Positions 25,887 through 34,945 of a DNA stretch of 45,013 nt are shown here, one piece after another (within the stretch, counting starts at the first letter, position 1; each line of letters starts with the position of its first letter). Both the position numbers and the translations under genes were made by a program. Where the stretch lies: assembly GCA_947447955.1 (NCBI GenBank), contig CANFLS010000019.1, positions 1 to 45,013 of the forward strand. Direction: 5' to 3'. Below the pieces are notes generated by a model. That model made no database searches and was not told the origin of the DNA. It worked only from the letters and a program-made list of their open reading frames with translations. This stretch comes from Flavobacteriales bacterium (GTDB lineage: Bacteria > Bacteroidota > Bacteroidia > NS11-12g > UBA955).

Positions 25887-26940
25887 GTTGATTAAAGTAG
25901 GTATCACCCAAGGTGATCCAAATGGAATAGGAATGGAGTTGATTTTAAAGACTTTCGCTGAAGAAAGTATTTATAAATATTGTATTCCTGTTTTATACGC
26001 ATCTCCAAAAACTTTTACCTTTTATAAAAAGGCACTTGGTATGGAAAAACCAATGTATCATTTGGTGAAATCTGCTGAACAAGCCGTTGCAGGTAAATTG
26101 AATTTGGTAGTTTCAAGCGAAGAAACAATTGAAATTCAAATGGGTGTTGCAAGTGAAGTTGCTGGAAAAGAAGCACTAAAGGCTTTGGATGTCGCTTTAA
26201 ACGATTTGCATCATTTAGATGCATTGGTTACTGCACCTTTGGATAAATCAACTGTTGCACCTCATTCTAAAAATTTCACCGGACATACTGGTTATATTGC
26301 CGATTATTTAAAGGCAGATAATCATGCCATGTTTTTGGTAAGTGACGATTTGCGTGTTGCCTTGTCAACAGAACATATTCCTGTAACAGAACTTGGTAAG
26401 GCATTAACTTCAGATGTCATTATCAATAAACTTCATGTGATGTTTAATTCACTTCGTGAAGACTTTGGAATCACCAAACCGAGAATTGCTGTATTGGGAT
26501 TAAATCCTCATGCGGGTGACAATGGTTTACTAGGCAAAGAAGAACAAACAATCATTCAACCAGCAATCAAAACTGTTTTTGATCAAGGGAAATTGGTTTA
26601 TGGACCTTATTCTGCCGACAGCTTTTTTGGAAGTGGTCAATACAAAACTTTTGATGCAGTTTTGGCAATGTACCACGATCAAGGATTAATTCCATTTAAA
26701 ACATTCGCTTTTTTCGATGGCGTTAATTTCACAGCTGGGTTACCCGTTGTAAGAACCAGCCCAGATCATGGAACAGCATATTCATTGGTAGGTAAGGGAA
26801 CCGCAGAAACGTTGAGTTTCAGAGCCGCAATCTTCGACGCAATTAAGATTGTTAAAAATCGTTTACAACACGTTGAAGATTACAAAAATCCATTGCCATA
26901 CGCCGAATTACGCAGAGAAAGATTTAGAATTGATTTCTGA
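25876..26940 (+). CDS. pdxA: 4-hydroxythreonine-4-phosphate dehydrogenase (vitamin B6 synthesis)
   Basis: 354 residues, normal length. Signatures: GITQGDPNGIGMEL (9-22), VTAPLDKSTV (115-124), FTGHTGYIADYL with the metal His (near 135), LGLNPHAGD (211-219) and MYHDQGLIPFK (with the second metal His) followed by TSPDHGTAY. PdxA oxidises 4-phosphohydroxythreonine in the DXP-dependent pyridoxal phosphate route. Translationally coupled to the peptidase gene before it. The convergent region after it holds the phased inverted-repeat element. Confidence 0.97.
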   Translation: MENKLIKVGITQGDPNGIGMELILKTFAEESIYKYCIPVLYASPKTFTFYKKALGMEKPMYHLVKSAEQAVAGKLNLVVSSEETIEIQMGVASEVAGKEALKALDVALNDLHHLDALVTAPLDKSTVAPHSKNFTGHTGYIADYLKADNHAMFLVSDDLRVALSTEHIPVTELGKALTSDVIINKLHVMFNSLREDFGITKPRIAVLGLNPHAGDNGLLGKEEQTIIQPAIKTVFDQGKLVYGPYSADSFFGSGQYKTFDAVLAMYHDQGLIPFKTFAFFDGVNFTAGLPVVRTSPDHGTAYSLVGKGTAETLSFRAAIFDAIKIVKNRLQHVEDYKNPLPYAELRRERFRIDF

Positions 26941-26948
26941 GGAATGTT

Positions 26949-27186
26949 AAGGTTTATAAGTGTTTATAAAAGATTATAAGCGTTTATAAAGGTTTAGATA
27001 AATTCTTGCAATAATTCTTAAACTGAATCACAACTATCGTTATTGCTGTGCGGAGTAATTCTTGTTGTTTAGAAGAGCTTCGCTTGTTTAGGGTTTAGAA
27101 GCATTACCATGCGTTTAGTTTTAATAAAGTACTAGAAAACAACCTTTATAAACTTTTATAAACCCTCATAAACGTTTATAAACCTT
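26949..27186. repeat. 238-bp noncoding element with 46-bp inverted arms of 10-bp-phased TTTATAAA units
   Basis: Arms at 26949-26994 and 27141-27186 match as an ungapped inverted repeat at about 38 of 46 bases. Within each arm a TTTATAAA-like palindrome recurs every 10 bp (four units and a partial). The 146-base middle holds no gene but repeats short words (GTTTAGAAG twice, AATTCTT several times, GTTTAG). The element fills the whole gap between the convergent pdxA and hydrolase stops: 8 bp from one, 0 bp from the other. No transposase is present. It could be a MITE-like element, a bidirectional terminator, or a protein-binding or bent-DNA site. Confidence 0.8.
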
Positions 27187-28659
27187 CTAATTACGGCGTA
27201 GCCAATTAACCATCGCCTCCAAAACTTCTGGTGAAAAACTCTCTTGATTGTCAAAGTATTCATTGACATTTCCGGTTTTGCAATGTTGCATTAGGTGATT
27301 GTGTTTTTCAAAAAGTTCAATTTGAATATTTCTGCCTACAGTTTGGAGCATTTTAACCACATCTTCACTTTGGGTATATGAAATTTGTTGGTCCAATTTT
27401 CCTTGCAAAACCAATATAGGAATTCTCAATTGAACGAGCTCTGCCGATGGTGTCACTTTGAAGAAATTAAACATCCAAGGATTGGTAAAGAGTGCTGTAT
27501 ATTGAGTATTTAAAACGGTTAAAAATTTATCTTTATATGATTTTTCAAAATAAGAAATTACTTTCTTCTTGATTTTGTCAGTTCCGTAAATGGCATTTGT
27601 TTTCCATTCGTTGAAACTTAAACGAATAATTGATTCAGAAATTGAATCGTTCGGAATGTCACGTTCATTGCACAATTTCGACAACAATAATTTGTGTAAT
27701 CCAATGTAATTTTCAATTATCAATGAATCAACACCTCCGTTTTTAAGCGCCCAATAATTTTGATAGGTATTGGTTTCAGCCCAAGTGGCCAACATAGGGG
27801 CCAATCCAATAATACCTGCAACAGAAGGGTTTTTCCTTGCAACACCCGTTGCAATACTTCCACCTTCTGAATGTCCTATCAGGTATATTTTGTTTGCATT
27901 TACCATGGGTTGCATGGACAAGAATTTGAAATACGCATTTCCATCTTCAATAAGATCTTCGGTGGTATATTTTAATTTATCAGGACTTGCTTTTGTGAAT
28001 CCAGCGCCTCTGTCGTCAACCCTTAAAACCGCATAGCCAGCCTTCGTAAGATAATCAGATATCACCGCGAATGGTTTGTGATTACCAATGCTTTCATCTC
28101 TGTCTTGAGCTCCACTTCCCGTAAATAAAATTACCGAAGGAAATTTTATTGTTGAATCTGTAGAGTTGGGATAAGTAATTGTTCCTGAAAATTTTATTTT
28201 ACCATCTTGATTTGAAAAAGATACTTGTTTCGATTTAAAAGGAAATGGCGCTACCGGTGTTTGAGGTTTTGCGTTGTTAATCATCCCATATGATTTAACC
28301 AAAGTAAATGGAAAAGTTTTTCCTCTTTGTTTGAATGTACCGATTATTTTATTTGTATCGGTTAATTTTCCTTCAAAATAAATACCCAATTTGCCATCAA
28401 CTAAGGTTAGTTTTTTCTTTTTAAAATTGGTTTCATCGAAAGGATGGTTTTTCAAACTCTGCATTGGCACATCCATTCTCGTTTGGTAAATGGTTTCATT
28501 GTCGCCAATTGACAAAGTTTTTATGTTGAAATATAAATCTAGATTGAATGAGCCCGTTTCAAGTTTACCATACCAACGACCAAGAATAGCTGTTGATTGC
28601 GCATTTGCGGTATTTAATAGGATGTAAACAAATGCAAGAAACAGGATGCTTTTTTTCAT
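27187..28659 (-). CDS. Secreted alpha/beta hydrolase
   Basis: 490 residues from the ATG at 28659. Signal peptide MKKSILFLAFVYILLNTANA (cleavage near 20-21). An N-terminal beta-rich domain (about 22-125) is followed by an alpha/beta-hydrolase domain: VILFTGSGAQDRDE (oxyanion region, about 176-189), GHSEGG (262-267, nucleophile Ser264), LVLQGKLDQQI (acid, about 415) and KHNHL (His, near 450). Resembles periplasmic dienelactone-hydrolase/prolyl-oligopeptidase-like esterases; substrate unknown. A TTG at 28686 would add nine polar residues before the signal peptide and is rejected. Confidence 0.88.
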   Translation of the reverse strand: MKKSILFLAFVYILLNTANAQSTAILGRWYGKLETGSFNLDLYFNIKTLSIGDNETIYQTRMDVPMQSLKNHPFDETNFKKKKLTLVDGKLGIYFEGKLTDTNKIIGTFKQRGKTFPFTLVKSYGMINNAKPQTPVAPFPFKSKQVSFSNQDGKIKFSGTITYPNSTDSTIKFPSVILFTGSGAQDRDESIGNHKPFAVISDYLTKAGYAVLRVDDRGAGFTKASPDKLKYTTEDLIEDGNAYFKFLSMQPMVNANKIYLIGHSEGGSIATGVARKNPSVAGIIGLAPMLATWAETNTYQNYWALKNGGVDSLIIENYIGLHKLLLSKLCNERDIPNDSISESIIRLSFNEWKTNAIYGTDKIKKKVISYFEKSYKDKFLTVLNTQYTALFTNPWMFNFFKVTPSAELVQLRIPILVLQGKLDQQISYTQSEDVVKMLQTVGRNIQIELFEKHNHLMQHCKTGNVNEYFDNQESFSPEVLEAMVNWLRRN

Positions 28660-28741
28660 GCCGCAAAAATCACTCTTTTTATTCAATAATTCAGAGAATG
28701 GAGTACGTTTTATCTAAAAATTGACGAATCACCTTCCAAAA

Positions 28742-29995
28742 TTATTCAAAAACAATTTTCATGGTATCATTATCGTATTGCTTTCTTTCTTCAATACTTT
28801 GCTTCGAAAACGGTTTGCCATAGTCACCTTGAATGGAGTCCTTTTTGTGAACATAGCTAAAAAATTGTATGCTGATAATAGATTGTAATACGATTACCAA
28901 ATAAACCAATTTGAAATTAATCCTCGATAAAATTAAGGTAAAGAGAATTTGTATCATTGGAAATGCCACAATGAAATAATGATCTCTCACTGGAATTCCG
29001 GATAACGTGAATAACAAAAATGGAAGAAACATATATGCCAGGAAGATGAATTTCGATTCTCTATCGAGCCAAACAATATTGCGGATTTCCTTTTTAACGA
29101 ATACCAATATTAACACATACAAAAAAATGATGGCAGTAACAAGCAAACAGATAAACATGATATAGCTTGAAAATCCTAAAATTGGCTCTTTGAAAAACTC
29201 TTTCATGTCGTGCCCCAAAGAATAAAAAACGTTGATACCAACGGTATCTGAAACAAAACGTATTAAATATTCAAGTTTGATAATGCCCAATAAACTTGCT
29301 GATGATGTTTTGCTATTATGAAGCACATATAAAACCCAAGGAATTGAAGGCAATATGCCCAAAACACAAGTGCCTGCGAATTTGTAAATCCAAAATTGTG
29401 CTTTTTTAAATCCGCCATCGTACCAAATAGCGGCAAAGAACATTCCTGCGGCCAAATAAAAGCCCGACATATGGACTTGTCCTGCTAAGCACAACGACAA
29501 TGCCCAAACTACAACCCCCAATAAATGCTTTCTGTTTACAAATCCCCAAAAAGAAAAACAAGTAAAAAATGGCAATAAATCTTGAGCCCAAATTTTTCGA
29601 CTATAAACGATATGCAAAACATGGGTTGATGCCAATACGATACCCAATAAGATGACATTATTCCATTTGGGGTTCCATGATTTTAAAGAATGATAAAATA
29701 CAAAAATTGCGAGGATATTTAAAAGCGAAACTCCCAAAACCATGTCAACCGGACCAATATTTAAATATTGCATAGCAATAAATGGCCAAGTGCTTACTCC
29801 GGTATTTACAATACCACCGCCACTCATTACCCCAACTTCTGGCAATACATTTCGGTGCGACCAATCAAGGCTGTGTATCCACATCCACTTTTCATCCCAC
29901 TTCCATTCCATGTCGCCTAAAAAAAGCAAACGCAAAACAATGGCAACGGTTATTCCGAAAACGATGATGCCGATTTGTAACTTAGTATATTTCAT
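28742..29995 (-). CDS. Polytopic membrane protein, GT-C glycosyltransferase-like
   Basis: 417 residues with about ten membrane helices. The first periplasmic loop after helix 1 contains WKWDEKWMW (about 31-39), like the acidic D/E motif of GT39/ArnT-type GT-C enzymes that use lipid-linked sugar donors. IVYSRKIWAQDLLPFF (about 131-146) matches the usual 'Y.R.....P' region of that group. The tail is hydrophilic. Probably transfers a sugar to a lipid or protein at the outer face of the inner membrane. The neighbouring genes (MBOAT/SGNH, GT9) are also envelope-polysaccharide types. Family call by architecture, not by a search. Confidence 0.65.
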   Translation of the reverse strand: MKYTKLQIGIIVFGITVAIVLRLLFLGDMEWKWDEKWMWIHSLDWSHRNVLPEVGVMSGGGIVNTGVSTWPFIAMQYLNIGPVDMVLGVSLLNILAIFVFYHSLKSWNPKWNNVILLGIVLASTHVLHIVYSRKIWAQDLLPFFTCFSFWGFVNRKHLLGVVVWALSLCLAGQVHMSGFYLAAGMFFAAIWYDGGFKKAQFWIYKFAGTCVLGILPSIPWVLYVLHNSKTSSASLLGIIKLEYLIRFVSDTVGINVFYSLGHDMKEFFKEPILGFSSYIMFICLLVTAIIFLYVLILVFVKKEIRNIVWLDRESKFIFLAYMFLPFLLFTLSGIPVRDHYFIVAFPMIQILFTLILSRINFKLVYLVIVLQSIISIQFFSYVHKKDSIQGDYGKPFSKQSIEERKQYDNDTMKIVFE

Positions 29996-30025
29996 TTATG
30001 ATTTAGGGTAGTTTTTAAATTGAAT

Positions 30026-31444
30026 TTAAGATAGGGTATACGTAACTGCTTGTTCTGCAATTTGAATGTTATTAAAACCAGCATTAATTAAATGAGATTT
30101 GAACGCGCCTAAGGTATTTTCTTCACCATGGACCAAAAATACTTTTTTCACCAATTTTGGATCTTGGCAAGATAAATAGGTAACCATTTCTTTCCAATCC
30201 GCATGGGCACTGAAGTTGTTCATTCTGTGTATTTCAGCACAAACCTGATACTCGTCGCCAAAAATCTTTACTTGTTGCTTTCCGGAGGTTAATTGTCCAG
30301 CCAAACTATAAGGAGTAGCGTACCCTACAATCAAAATGGCATTTAATGGATTTTCAATATTATTTGCAATATGGTGCTTGATTCTTCCTGCTTCTGCCAT
30401 TCCACTTGACGATATAATGATTGCGGCAGTTTTTATGTCATTTATGGCTTTTGAATCTTCAACTTTGCTCACGTAATGCAAATTTGGAAACGAAAATGGA
30501 TCCCCATCTTTTGTAATATATTCTAAAATTTTAGGATTAAATTGATCTCTATGCAATTCCATAATTTGCGTTGCTTTTAGGCTCAGCGGACTATCAACAA
30601 AGACAGGAATATGCGGTAACTTTTTTTCAAAAGCCAACTGATCTAAGATATAAATTATTTCTTGGGTTCTGTCTATTGAAAAGGCAGGGATGATAATTTT
30701 CCCTTGTTTTTCAACGCATATTTTTTGAATCAAATTGAAAAAAGTTTCTTTGGCGTCAGCAGCTGGTTCATGCAATCGATCGCCATAAGTGCTTTCAGAA
30801 ATGATATAATCTGATTGCGGGAATGGAAATGGACCAGCCAATATTTGATCATCAGGACGTCCAATATCACCCGTAAATGTAAGTTTTATTGGCGTTGATT
30901 GATCTGATTGAAGTGTTATGTGAATGGCAGAACTTCCAATAATATGGGCATTAGGAATGAGCATTGCCTTTGTGTTCGAGCCAACTGAAAATTCAATATT
31001 GTCTTGAATTACTTGAAATTTTTCTAGTGCGTTTTCTGCATCCGAAACATCGTACAAAGCCTCAATTGTGTCAAGGTTTTTTTCTGTCCTGCGGCGGTTA
31101 ACCCTTTTTAAATCAGATTCTTGAATGTGTGCGCTGTCTGCAAGCATTATGTGGCACAAATCTCTCGTTGATGAATTGCTATAAATCACACCGTTAAATC
31201 CATCTTTTACCAATTTAGGCAACAAGCCTGTATGGTCAATGTGTGCGTGCGATAGAATTACAAAGTCAATATCCCTCGGGTCAAATCCCCAGTTTCTGTT
31301 CAATTCTTGTCCTTCTTTTCCTTCCCCTTGAAACAAACCACAATCTAATAAAATCTTTTCACCAGAGCAGGTGGTTATTAAGTGTTTGGATCCAGTAACT
31401 CTGCCAGCAGCACCGAAACATGTGAGGGTAGGGGAATTTTGCAT
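30026..31444 (-). CDS. Metallo-beta-lactamase/beta-CASP RNA-processing exonuclease-type protein
   Basis: 472 residues. SHAHIDHTGLLPK (65-77) is the HxHxDH motif of the MBL fold; TFTGDIGRP (near 205) and SESTYGDR follow as beta-CASP motifs A-B. Late motifs NNFSAHADW and VHGE (near 415-440) are the RMMBL/beta-CASP C-terminal signatures. The group includes YSH1/CPSF73-like nucleases; cytoplasmic RNA processing is the best guess. A perfect -7 box lies five bases before the ATG. No direct functional tie to the surrounding envelope genes is apparent. Confidence 0.9.
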   Translation of the reverse strand: MQNSPTLTCFGAAGRVTGSKHLITTCSGEKILLDCGLFQGEGKEGQELNRNWGFDPRDIDFVILSHAHIDHTGLLPKLVKDGFNGVIYSNSSTRDLCHIMLADSAHIQESDLKRVNRRRTEKNLDTIEALYDVSDAENALEKFQVIQDNIEFSVGSNTKAMLIPNAHIIGSSAIHITLQSDQSTPIKLTFTGDIGRPDDQILAGPFPFPQSDYIISESTYGDRLHEPAADAKETFFNLIQKICVEKQGKIIIPAFSIDRTQEIIYILDQLAFEKKLPHIPVFVDSPLSLKATQIMELHRDQFNPKILEYITKDGDPFSFPNLHYVSKVEDSKAINDIKTAAIIISSSGMAEAGRIKHHIANNIENPLNAILIVGYATPYSLAGQLTSGKQQVKIFGDEYQVCAEIHRMNNFSAHADWKEMVTYLSCQDPKLVKKVFLVHGEENTLGAFKSHLINAGFNNIQIAEQAVTYTLS

Positions 31445-31449
31445 TCTTA

Positions 31450-31479
31450 CAAAAATACTGCGATTAAACGCAAAAGCAA
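31450..31479 (-). promoter_or_regulatory. Promoter of the beta-CASP protein gene
   Basis: Minus strand: TTG (31479-31477), 19-base spacer, TATTTTTG (31457-31450), exact TAnnTTTG. Ends five bases before the ATG at 31444. Confidence 0.6.
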
Positions 31480-31534
31480 TAAACTATTAATTGCAGAAAT
31501 CGCAAAACGTTTAAAACGGTTAGAATAAAATGTA

Positions 31535-32383
31535 TTATTTATTATGCTGCACAATTGAGTCTAAAAAAGCGGTGCATTTTTTATAAGCAGTAAACGAAAT
31601 ATGGTCTCCATCTGGAAGGAAGTCAGTTTTATTTGTAAGGAAATGCGACATATCTATTACCTCGCAATCGCGTGTGTTCTGTTGATAAACCTGCTTGTAA
31701 TTTTGAGGGATGTTTTCGAAATAGATTTCATAAACTGGAGTATTTACAATAATCAGATGAATGTTATTGTCACGGCAATAGTATTTAATCACGTTCAAAT
31801 ATTGAATTTGCTCGGCACTAAATGGTTGAAGGTTGCCATTTTTCTGAAAAAACTGTTGTTTGATTCTTTTCGCTGATTTTTTTATACTCACTTGACTTTT
31901 AAACGGATAGCTAAAATGTCCCTCAATAAAATTTCTTTTACTTGTTATTGAATACCATGCTCTTTTAAATTGCTTTTTAAATAAAAAATGCAAATTCAAG
32001 AAATGGTATTCATTCAGCATTTGCATGGGTTTGGGTGTAATTACAAAATACCGAGGTATAACTTCCATTTCGTTGGAAATGTAGTCATTGAAATATCCAC
32101 TAAATGAGTGATGAGAAAGGCCTAAGTAAATGGTTTTGAGTTTTTTATTTTTGTTTAGCGCCAATATTTTGTAATACGTGTATTTTAGTCCCTCCGAATT
32201 ACAACCCAAATTATTCGCATTTTTATATAAATATTCCATTCTTGAATCGCCTAGAAATACCCTTTCGTATTTATATTTAAAAGGATGCTTTTGGTAGTAT
32301 TTAAAAATGATAACAAACGAAACTGTTACCAGAAAGCATACAATGAAGAGATATTTGGCAAATTTTCTGAGAAAACGATTCAA
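31535..32383 (-). CDS. Membrane-anchored SGNH-hydrolase-like protein (first O-acylation partner)
   Basis: 282 residues from a TTG at 32383. This start gives a textbook signal anchor (NRFLRKFAKYLFIVCFLVTVSFVIIF). The ATG at 32476 would add 31 residues inside the MBOAT gene and is less likely. The extracytoplasmic domain has a GDS-like block (VFLGDSRMEYL, near 42-52) and, near the C-terminus, PDGDHISFTAY, the D-x-x-H pair of SGNH/GDSL enzymes. With the MBOAT gene 11 bp upstream it resembles the PatB/AlgX/DltD partner that moves acyl groups onto a surface polymer. Sequence divergence is high, so the family call is moderate. Confidence 0.68.
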   Translation of the reverse strand: MNRFLRKFAKYLFIVCFLVTVSFVIIFKYYQKHPFKYKYERVFLGDSRMEYLYKNANNLGCNSEGLKYTYYKILALNKNKKLKTIYLGLSHHSFSGYFNDYISNEMEVIPRYFVITPKPMQMLNEYHFLNLHFLFKKQFKRAWYSITSKRNFIEGHFSYPFKSQVSIKKSAKRIKQQFFQKNGNLQPFSAEQIQYLNVIKYYCRDNNIHLIIVNTPVYEIYFENIPQNYKQVYQQNTRDCEVIDMSHFLTNKTDFLPDGDHISFTAYKKCTAFLDSIVQHNK

Positions 32384-32394
32384 TTGAATGTTTA

Positions 32395-33858
32395 TTAAAA
32401 CTGAAAATAGATAAAGCTTGATTTTGTTCCAAAGAAAAACAAAACAAATAACCCAATGACTACATAAACTATCCATCTCAACACACCAGATTTTACGGTG
32501 GTAAATAGCTCGCGTTCGTTTCTTCTAAACAGCCAATCGAAAGCTATCATGGGAATTACATAATAAAAAACCGATTGTAACGCCAATGGATCTGAATGTC
32601 CACCTGGTAAATGTAAAAATTGCGAAGGATTGTGAATTGCGTTTAAAGCGATTTTCTTTATGTAACCAAATGCTTTTGATATGTTTTCTGCCCTAAAGAA
32701 TATCCATGCAAGCGTTACAAACAAAAAGGTAGAGATCATTTGAAATGCTTCTTTTATTGAGGGATACCAGCTGTTCTCCGCAACTACGTTGGTTACGAAT
32801 TTCCTATTTCTATTGAGTAACAATAAAGGTAAAAATCCTAAGGCATGAATGAATCCCCACGCAATAAAATTCCAGCTTGCGCCATGCCAAAATCCACTGA
32901 CCAAGAAAATAATAAATGTATTCCTGATAGAAATGAGCTTTCCAAGTTTTGATCCACCTAAGGGAATGTATAAATAATCTCTAAACCACGACGACAATGA
33001 AATATGCCAACGGCGCCAAAATTCTGCGATGTCGCGAGAGAAATATGGGAATTTAAAGTTGCTAAGCAACTCAAAACCGAACAGTTTCGCCGTTCCTAAG
33101 GCAATGTCTGAATATCCACTAAAATCACCATAAATTTGGAAGCTAAATGCAATTGCTCCAATGATTAAAGTATAGGCATCTTGATTGACGTAGTTTGCAT
33201 AAATAGCGTTGACAATGGTTGCAAGACTATCGGCAATTACCACTTTTTTGAACATCCCCCAAAGAATCAAACGCAACCCTTGTACCGATTGTTTGTAATT
33301 AAATTTTCGGGCTTTTTGTATTTGAGGAAGTAAGTGGTTTGCTCTCTCAATAGGACCTGCTACCAATAATGGAAAGAAACTTACAAAAACGGCATAATCA
33401 ATAAAGTTGGTTACAGGTTTCTGTTGTTTTTTATAAACGTCAAAAACGTATGACAAACCGTGGAAAGTATAGAATGAAATCCCAATAGGAAGAGCAAGTT
33501 TTAAAATTGGAAGAGAAGTATGAACGCCCAATGAATTAAATGCAACTTGGAACTGCTCTATGAAGAAGTTGTAATATTTGTAAACCCCAAGAATTCCTAG
33601 ATTAATGAAAACTCCAATTCTCAGTGACCATTTGGCGGTATTTTTATTTTCAGAGGCGACCAAGAAAACCAAAAAGTAATCAAGAACGGTGCTTCCAAAT
33701 AGCAGCAATAGAAATGGCCAACTCCACCAACCATAAAAGAAATAACTTGCAAGTAGAACAAGTCCGTTTTGAAGATTTAATGATTTGTTTGCAAGAAACC
33801 AGTAAATGCTAAAAACGATTGGCAGGAATATTAAAAATTCAAATGAGTTAAATAACAC
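32395..33858 (-). CDS. MBOAT O-acyltransferase (AlgI/DltB/PatA type)
   Basis: 487 residues, about eleven membrane helices. Start LFNSFEFLIFLPIVFSIYWF is typical of AlgI-like proteins. Catalytic block: EFWRRWHISLSSWFRDYLYIPL (279-300; His285) and the invariant FWHGASW (323-329; His325). It moves acyl (often acetyl) groups across the inner membrane for transfer to an extracellular polysaccharide or wall polymer. The start is GTG (33858). A perfect TATATTTG box ends four bases upstream, so the transcript may be leaderless. Flanked by two SGNH-like genes on the same strand. Confidence 0.94.
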   Translation of the reverse strand: MLFNSFEFLIFLPIVFSIYWFLANKSLNLQNGLVLLASYFFYGWWSWPFLLLLFGSTVLDYFLVFLVASENKNTAKWSLRIGVFINLGILGVYKYYNFFIEQFQVAFNSLGVHTSLPILKLALPIGISFYTFHGLSYVFDVYKKQQKPVTNFIDYAVFVSFFPLLVAGPIERANHLLPQIQKARKFNYKQSVQGLRLILWGMFKKVVIADSLATIVNAIYANYVNQDAYTLIIGAIAFSFQIYGDFSGYSDIALGTAKLFGFELLSNFKFPYFSRDIAEFWRRWHISLSSWFRDYLYIPLGGSKLGKLISIRNTFIIFLVSGFWHGASWNFIAWGFIHALGFLPLLLLNRNRKFVTNVVAENSWYPSIKEAFQMISTFLFVTLAWIFFRAENISKAFGYIKKIALNAIHNPSQFLHLPGGHSDPLALQSVFYYVIPMIAFDWLFRRNERELFTTVKSGVLRWIVYVVIGLFVLFFFGTKSSFIYFQF

Positions 33859-33862
33859 AATG

Positions 33863-33870
33863 CAAATATA
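33863..33870 (-). promoter_or_regulatory. -7 box just before the MBOAT gene
   Basis: TATATTTG on the minus strand, exact TAnnTTTG, ending four bases before the GTG start at 33858. No convincing -33 element. It lies in the 25-bp gap after the upstream SGNH gene. Confidence 0.5.
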
Positions 33871-33883
33871 TCAAAAAGGCAGA

Positions 33884-34885
33884 TTACATTTTTTTAGAAA
33901 TTCCCAATTCGCGATATAGATTGCCAATTGATTTTTCATTCAAGTGAAAACCATCTACAAAGTTTGAATCGACAATGTTCAAATTATTGGGATTAAAACT
34001 GCCAATAATATGTAATTTTTCATTGAAGGATGCACGGATTTTATTCTCTAAAACGGCTAAGTTTTTCACGCGGATATCGGATTTTCTGTTGTCAAATAAC
34101 GAGGGATGAAAGGGGCTCATAATCAAATAAACGCAGGCATTGCTCATTTCAGATTCAATGAGATTTTTGGTTTTGTTGAATAAAACTGAATCAATGAAAT
34201 AGAATTTCTTTAGAAGATAGAGGTCTTGGCAGAAAGTTGAAATTCTACCTCTACGCTTATTTGGTCCCAATGTAATTTGTTTGATACTGCCATCTGTGAA
34301 TTTAATAAAATTATCTGGATTTTCTACATCAGAGAAGTTGGCAATTCTATAGGTATTCTCTTTGGTTGTCAATGCATATTGAATATCTTTTTTTGAATAG
34401 TTAAAAGTAAAAAAATCCTTCAAAAAGAGTTTAAAAATCTCAGAGTTGTTGAACTGTATTTGTCTGTTTTCTATGGAGGGACAAACGGTCCACGGATTGA
34501 TATCGAAAACCAATGTGTCGTAATGAATGTTGTTGGCTTTTACAAAGCGATAAACATATTCAATATCATTTAAGTTGGCGCCACTCATGCCGATGTTCAA
34601 CGCGTTTTTGATTCCGGTATAATTACCGAGCTGCATTATCCGCGAGGATCCAATAAAAACCGTATTGAAATGCTGGTTTTTGTGGAGCACTATATTTTGG
34701 TAAACAGCCCTGCGGTCTTCGCACATTTCATCTTTTAATACCAGGTTGCTTTTATTGAAAGCGCGAACAAACTTTTTGGCGGTGTAGTCGGTAATTAAAT
34801 TGTGCTTAGTTGCAAAATAGAAATACAGAGAAATCACCAAAAAGATGCTTAGGTAAAGTGCTGTATTTGTTACAAAGCGTTTCAA
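33884..34885 (-). CDS. Membrane-anchored SGNH-hydrolase-like protein (second O-acylation partner)
   Basis: 333 residues. N-terminal signal anchor (KRFVTNTALYLSIFLVISLYFYF). The domain has VFIGSSRIMQLG (block I, near 86-97), NIGMSGANLNDIEY (near 107-120; conserved Gly/Asn block) and VDGFHLNEKS near the C-terminus (D-x-x-H-like). Start is TTG at 34885: no ATG is available in frame before residue 50. Followed at 25 bp by the MBOAT gene; probably the second transfer enzyme of the cluster. Related in design to the 31535 protein but clearly diverged. Confidence 0.68.
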   Translation of the reverse strand: MKRFVTNTALYLSIFLVISLYFYFATKHNLITDYTAKKFVRAFNKSNLVLKDEMCEDRRAVYQNIVLHKNQHFNTVFIGSSRIMQLGNYTGIKNALNIGMSGANLNDIEYVYRFVKANNIHYDTLVFDINPWTVCPSIENRQIQFNNSEIFKLFLKDFFTFNYSKKDIQYALTTKENTYRIANFSDVENPDNFIKFTDGSIKQITLGPNKRRGRISTFCQDLYLLKKFYFIDSVLFNKTKNLIESEMSNACVYLIMSPFHPSLFDNRKSDIRVKNLAVLENKIRASFNEKLHIIGSFNPNNLNIVDSNFVDGFHLNEKSIGNLYRELGISKKM

Positions 34886-34907
34886 ATTTCAATAATCGTA
34901 TTAAATC

Positions 34908-34937
34908 AAAAAAGTCATCATTGCTGATGACTTTTTG
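34908..34937 (-). terminator. Terminator of the tRNA gene
   Basis: Perfect 12-bp stem (AAAAAGTCATCA / TGATGACTTTTT) with a four-base loop starting about 8 bases past the tRNA 3' end on the minus strand, ending in a run of T. Symmetric A/T runs allow either direction. Confidence 0.88.
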
Positions 34938-34945
34938 ACTTTCTG

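Noticed and set aside
32384..32476. ATG start for the 31535 SGNH gene overlapping the MBOAT gene by 82 bp
   Set aside because: The extra 31 residues add a second hydrophobic run encoded antisense-free but in another frame of the MBOAT C-terminus; the TTG at 32383 gives a clean signal anchor and an 11-bp gap.
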